Program-made: the position numbers and the translations under genes | Assembly (NCBI GenBank): GCA_900550585.1 | Contig: URST01000024.1 | Coordinates: 1-23,039 of the forward strand | Length of the DNA stretch: 23,039 bases | Reading direction: 5' to 3' | Source of the DNA: an uncultured Eubacteriales bacterium | Lineage (GTDB): Bacteria > Bacillota > Clostridia > Oscillospirales > Oscillospiraceae | Shown here: positions 21,205 to 23,039 of the stretch, piece by piece | Position numbering within the stretch: position 1 is the first letter of the stretch | Layout of the letters: every line of letters begins with the position of its first letter | The notes under the pieces: generated by a model | What the model saw: only the letters and a program-made list of their open reading frames with translations | Database searches by the model: none | Told to the model about the DNA's origin: nothing

Positions 21205-21434
21205 GTTTGGGGAAGCGGAGCATCGCGCCTTTGGCGCGATGGCAAGTTTCGCGTTTGTGGTACGGGTTTCGGCCTCTGGCCGAAACCGCTCCCCAAACGC
21301 TGCATGCGGGCTAAGCCCACACCCCTTCCTCAACGCAAAGTCCGCCACTTCCGTTTCCGCCTTCGGCGAAAACTCCAGTTGCTTCCTTGCGTTTCGTCTC
21401 CAAACGAAACCCGCTGCGCTGGGCTTTCGTTTGG
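21205..21434. other. Hairpin-rich region, candidate oriT
   Basis: This non-coding stretch sits between the HTH gene and mobC. An outer stem (21205-21218 with 21286-21298, GTTTGGGGA...TCCCCAAAC) encloses two hairpins: CATCGCGCC/GGCGCGATG (21221-21241) and GGTTTCGGCC/GGCCGAAACC (21265-21287). A third inverted repeat, CCAAACGAAA/TTTCGTTTGG, spans 21400-21434. Transfer origins usually lie directly upstream of mobC/relaxase genes. The nick site is not identified. Confidence 0.5.
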
Positions 21435-21465
21435 GTGATTTTGAAATTCAAGAGAGGAGAGTACG

Positions 21466-21774
21466 ATGAAGAAAGAAGACTTTATCCGCATCCGCGTAGC
21501 GGGGTGGCAGAAGAAATACATCTCGCTCCAGGCGGAGAAGGCGCATAAGTCTCTCAGCCAGTATGTGCGGGACGCGGCCATGGACAAGGATGTGACGGTC
21601 ATCGACGGCGTGGATGACCTCATCCGCGAGCTGCGGCGGCAGGGCAATAACCTGAATCAGCTGGTCATCATGGCGCGGCAGGGTCATGTCGAGCTGGTCA
21701 ACATGGAGCCGTTCATGGAGGTGTATGAAAACACATGGCAAATGTTAAATTCATTGCTGTCTCGCGTGGGCTGA
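21466..21774 (+). CDS. mobC: MobC-family relaxosome accessory protein
   Basis: This 102-residue protein opens with a ribbon-helix-helix-type segment (FIRIRVAGWQKKYISLQAEKA, then SLSQYVRDAAM) and has the MobC hallmark LIRELRRQGNNLNQLVIMAR. MobC binds oriT and helps the relaxase nick DNA. The start is ATG at 21466 after GAGAGGAG. The last 40 bases overlap the relaxase start, the usual MobC/MobA arrangement with coupled translation. Confidence 0.9.
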   Translation: MKKEDFIRIRVAGWQKKYISLQAEKAHKSLSQYVRDAAMDKDVTVIDGVDDLIRELRRQGNNLNQLVIMARQGHVELVNMEPFMEVYENTWQMLNSLLSRVG

Positions 21775-22715
21775 GGGGCATCGTCGACTATGTCACCAAC
21801 CGGGAAAAGACGGTGGAGCAGCTTATCAGCGGCGTCAACTGTGTAGCGCGGACGGCGGTGCCGGAATTTGAGGCGGTGAAAAAGCAGTTCCGCAAAACGG
21901 AGGGCCGCGGTTACTACCACATCGTGCAGGCGTTCGCGCCGGACGACCCGCTGGACTTCACAACGGCGCACGAGCTTGGCGTGAAGCTGGCGGAGCATTT
22001 TGTGGGCTACCAGTGCATTGTGGTCACCCACATGAACACCGCTCACATCCATAACCACATCATCATGAACTCCGTCAATTTCGAGACGGGCATGAAGTTC
22101 CACCAGTCTGCGCGGGAGATGCAGCAGGTCAAGGATTACTGCAGCCAACTCTGTCGGGAGCATGGCCTGTCCGTTACGGAGTCCAAGGCCGATCCGTTCC
22201 GTATTCCGATGTGGAAGAAACATCTGGTGGATCATATCAAAGATGCCATGGAGCAGAGCCGCACCCGACAGGAGTTCATTGCCTACATGAACGCCTATGG
22301 CTACGATGTAAAGTGGGAGCCGGATTAGAAATACATCACCTACACCACGCCGGAGAACATCCGCTGTCGGGACAGCAAGCTGTTTGACCAGACGCTGACC
22401 CGTGAAAATATGGAGCTGTACTTCCAGCTGGGCGGTGCGGATTACCTGCAGGCCTGCCGGCAGATCGCCTGCGACCACCGCGAGCCGACACCCACACTGG
22501 AGGATGCCGTCTGCGGCATGGCGGGTATGGTGGCCGCCATCTGCGCCCTCTGCGAGGACGAGGACAGCGAGGTCAGCGATCTTGCCCGTGAGCTGTACTA
22601 CAGCAGCCTCTTGCTGCAGGAGCTGGTGGAGTGGTATCAGTCCCGCCGTCAGGAACAGGAAAATTACGAGGAAGAATATGAGCAGTATCACGGTTTCGAC
22701 ATGACCATAATGTAA
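21735..22715 (+). pseudogene. MobA/VirD2-type relaxase interrupted by an in-frame TAG
   Basis: This conjugative relaxase would nick oriT and attach through a Tyr. The N-terminal domain (1-197) has GIVDYVTNREKT (candidate nucleophile Tyr19), YYHIVQAF (His62) and the three-His metal site HIHNHIIMNSVN (His104, 106, 108), matching the relaxase/mobilization nuclease family. A TAG at 22326-22328 (codon 198) follows KWEPD. In the same frame the protein continues KYITYTTPENIRCRDSKL, the conserved next segment of these relaxases, so one base change (probably CAG to TAG) explains it. Another 128 codons run to TAA at 22715. The C-terminus is short compared with typical family members. The first 197 residues hold the whole catalytic core, so a truncated active protein is possible. 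Confidence 0.85.
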
Positions 22716-22725
22716 GGAGGAGCGG

Positions 22726-22932
22726 ATGAACGAATGTACCTATAAGAATTACGACGAGCTGCCCCTGACGCTGAACGTCGTGCAGGTGGCGGCGGTGCTG
22801 GGCATCTCCCGCGCCGGAGCGTATGAGTTAGTTCACAGCGAGGGTTTCCCTGCACTGAAGATCGGCAGCCGCATCGTAGTGCCGAAGGACAGGCTGCGGG
22901 AGTGGATCGACGCCAACACAGCGCAAAAATGA
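22726..22932 (+). CDS. xis: Excisionase-family DNA-binding protein
   Basis: This 68-residue protein carries a MerR-like/excisionase helix-turn-helix: TLNVVQVAAVLGISRAGAYELV, then FPALKIGSRIVVPKDRLREWID. Length and motifs match the helix-turn-helix excisionase family that bends att-site DNA and directs integrase towards excision. The start is ATG at 22726 after AAGGAGG, 10 bases after the relaxase frame. The C-terminal residues TAQK and the stop lie inside repeat R4. An integrase gene usually follows such genes and would be beyond the window. Confidence 0.88.
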   Translation: MNECTYKNYDELPLTLNVVQVAAVLGISRAGAYELVHSEGFPALKIGSRIVVPKDRLREWIDANTAQK

Positions 22933-22955
22933 CCACGCTGTAACCAAAGAATACC
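22918..22955 (+). repeat. Dispersed TAQK-type repeat, copy R4
   Basis: This copy reads ACAGCGCAAAAATGACC followed by ACGCTGTAACCAAAGAATACC. It is the only copy whose Thr-Ala-Gln-Lys-stop is the end of a recognisable gene (xis). The remaining 22956-23039 shows no gene or clear signal. Confidence 0.75.
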
Positions 22956-23039
22956 CCCGCTGTGCAATTGATAACTTTCTCTTAACTCTGCCCATCTCCG
23001 ATAGCTATTAAGGTCGGCTTGTGGTATGTATGTTGGCTA

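Noticed and set aside
10925..22328. Global reassignment of TAG as a sense codon
   Set aside because: TAG ends the integrase at a natural C-terminus (221-223) and the small gene at 8891-8893. Two isolated in-frame TAGs fit point mutations better.

Overview
The window looks like part of a large integrative genomic island from a Gram-positive gut Clostridia, most likely an Oscillospirales-type organism. This is inferred from strong AGGAGG-type ribosome binding sites, fairly GC-rich coding sequence, BspA-type leucine-rich-repeat proteins, a DUF6076-like protein and a Firmicutes-style mobilization module (MobC, MobA-type relaxase, excisionase). Species cannot be read from the sequence.

Layout. 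Positions 1-650: the C-terminus of a tyrosine integrase, two hairpins, and a 45-base 3' fragment of a tRNA (probably tRNA-Val) flanked on both sides by paired TTTGGGTCA repeats. This is an attachment-site region. 650-1320: a phd/doc toxin-antitoxin operon on the minus strand with a clear promoter. 1439-2014: a possible winged-helix regulator, divergent from the next operon. 2201-5968: a short LRR protein, a soluble FtsH-like AAA+/M41 metalloprotease, a PPP-family phosphatase and two small proteins. 6217-8893: three unknown proteins, two with membrane segments, the last apparently starting on AUC. 8991-9791: an isolated AT-richer, cysteine-rich protein with its own promoter and terminator.

9830-11326 (minus): a Cas4/RecB-like nuclease of DUF2779 type, interrupted by one in-frame TAG. 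11564-12891 (minus): a complete retron, meaning a reverse transcriptase with NAxxH, YCDD and VTG motifs, a recognisable msr-msd RNA with a1/a2 repeats, and a promoter. 12888-14989 (minus): an operon of a uracil-DNA-glycosylase-family protein, an agmatine-deiminase-like enzyme and a CPCC zinc-ribbon/tyrosine-phosphatase fusion. 15120-19507: a Sel1-repeat protein divergent from a second FtsH-like protease, with a long BspA-type LRR protein downstream. 19616-20569 (minus): a DUF6076-like zinc-binding protein. 20602-22932: a mobilization module of HTH protein, oriT-like hairpins, MobC, a relaxase broken by an in-frame TAG, and an excisionase.

How it fits together. The right part carries transfer and excision genes, and the left part carries an attachment site next to the integrase of a neighbouring element, so the window is mostly island cargo. 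The cargo is rich in defence-like modules: toxin-antitoxin, retron, nuclease and proteases with solenoid partners. The two soluble FtsH-like proteases next to LRR proteins, one also sharing a promoter motif with a divergent Sel1-repeat gene, are the best candidate for an undescribed system. A short dispersed repeat lies at the 3' edge of several modules and may mark past insertions.
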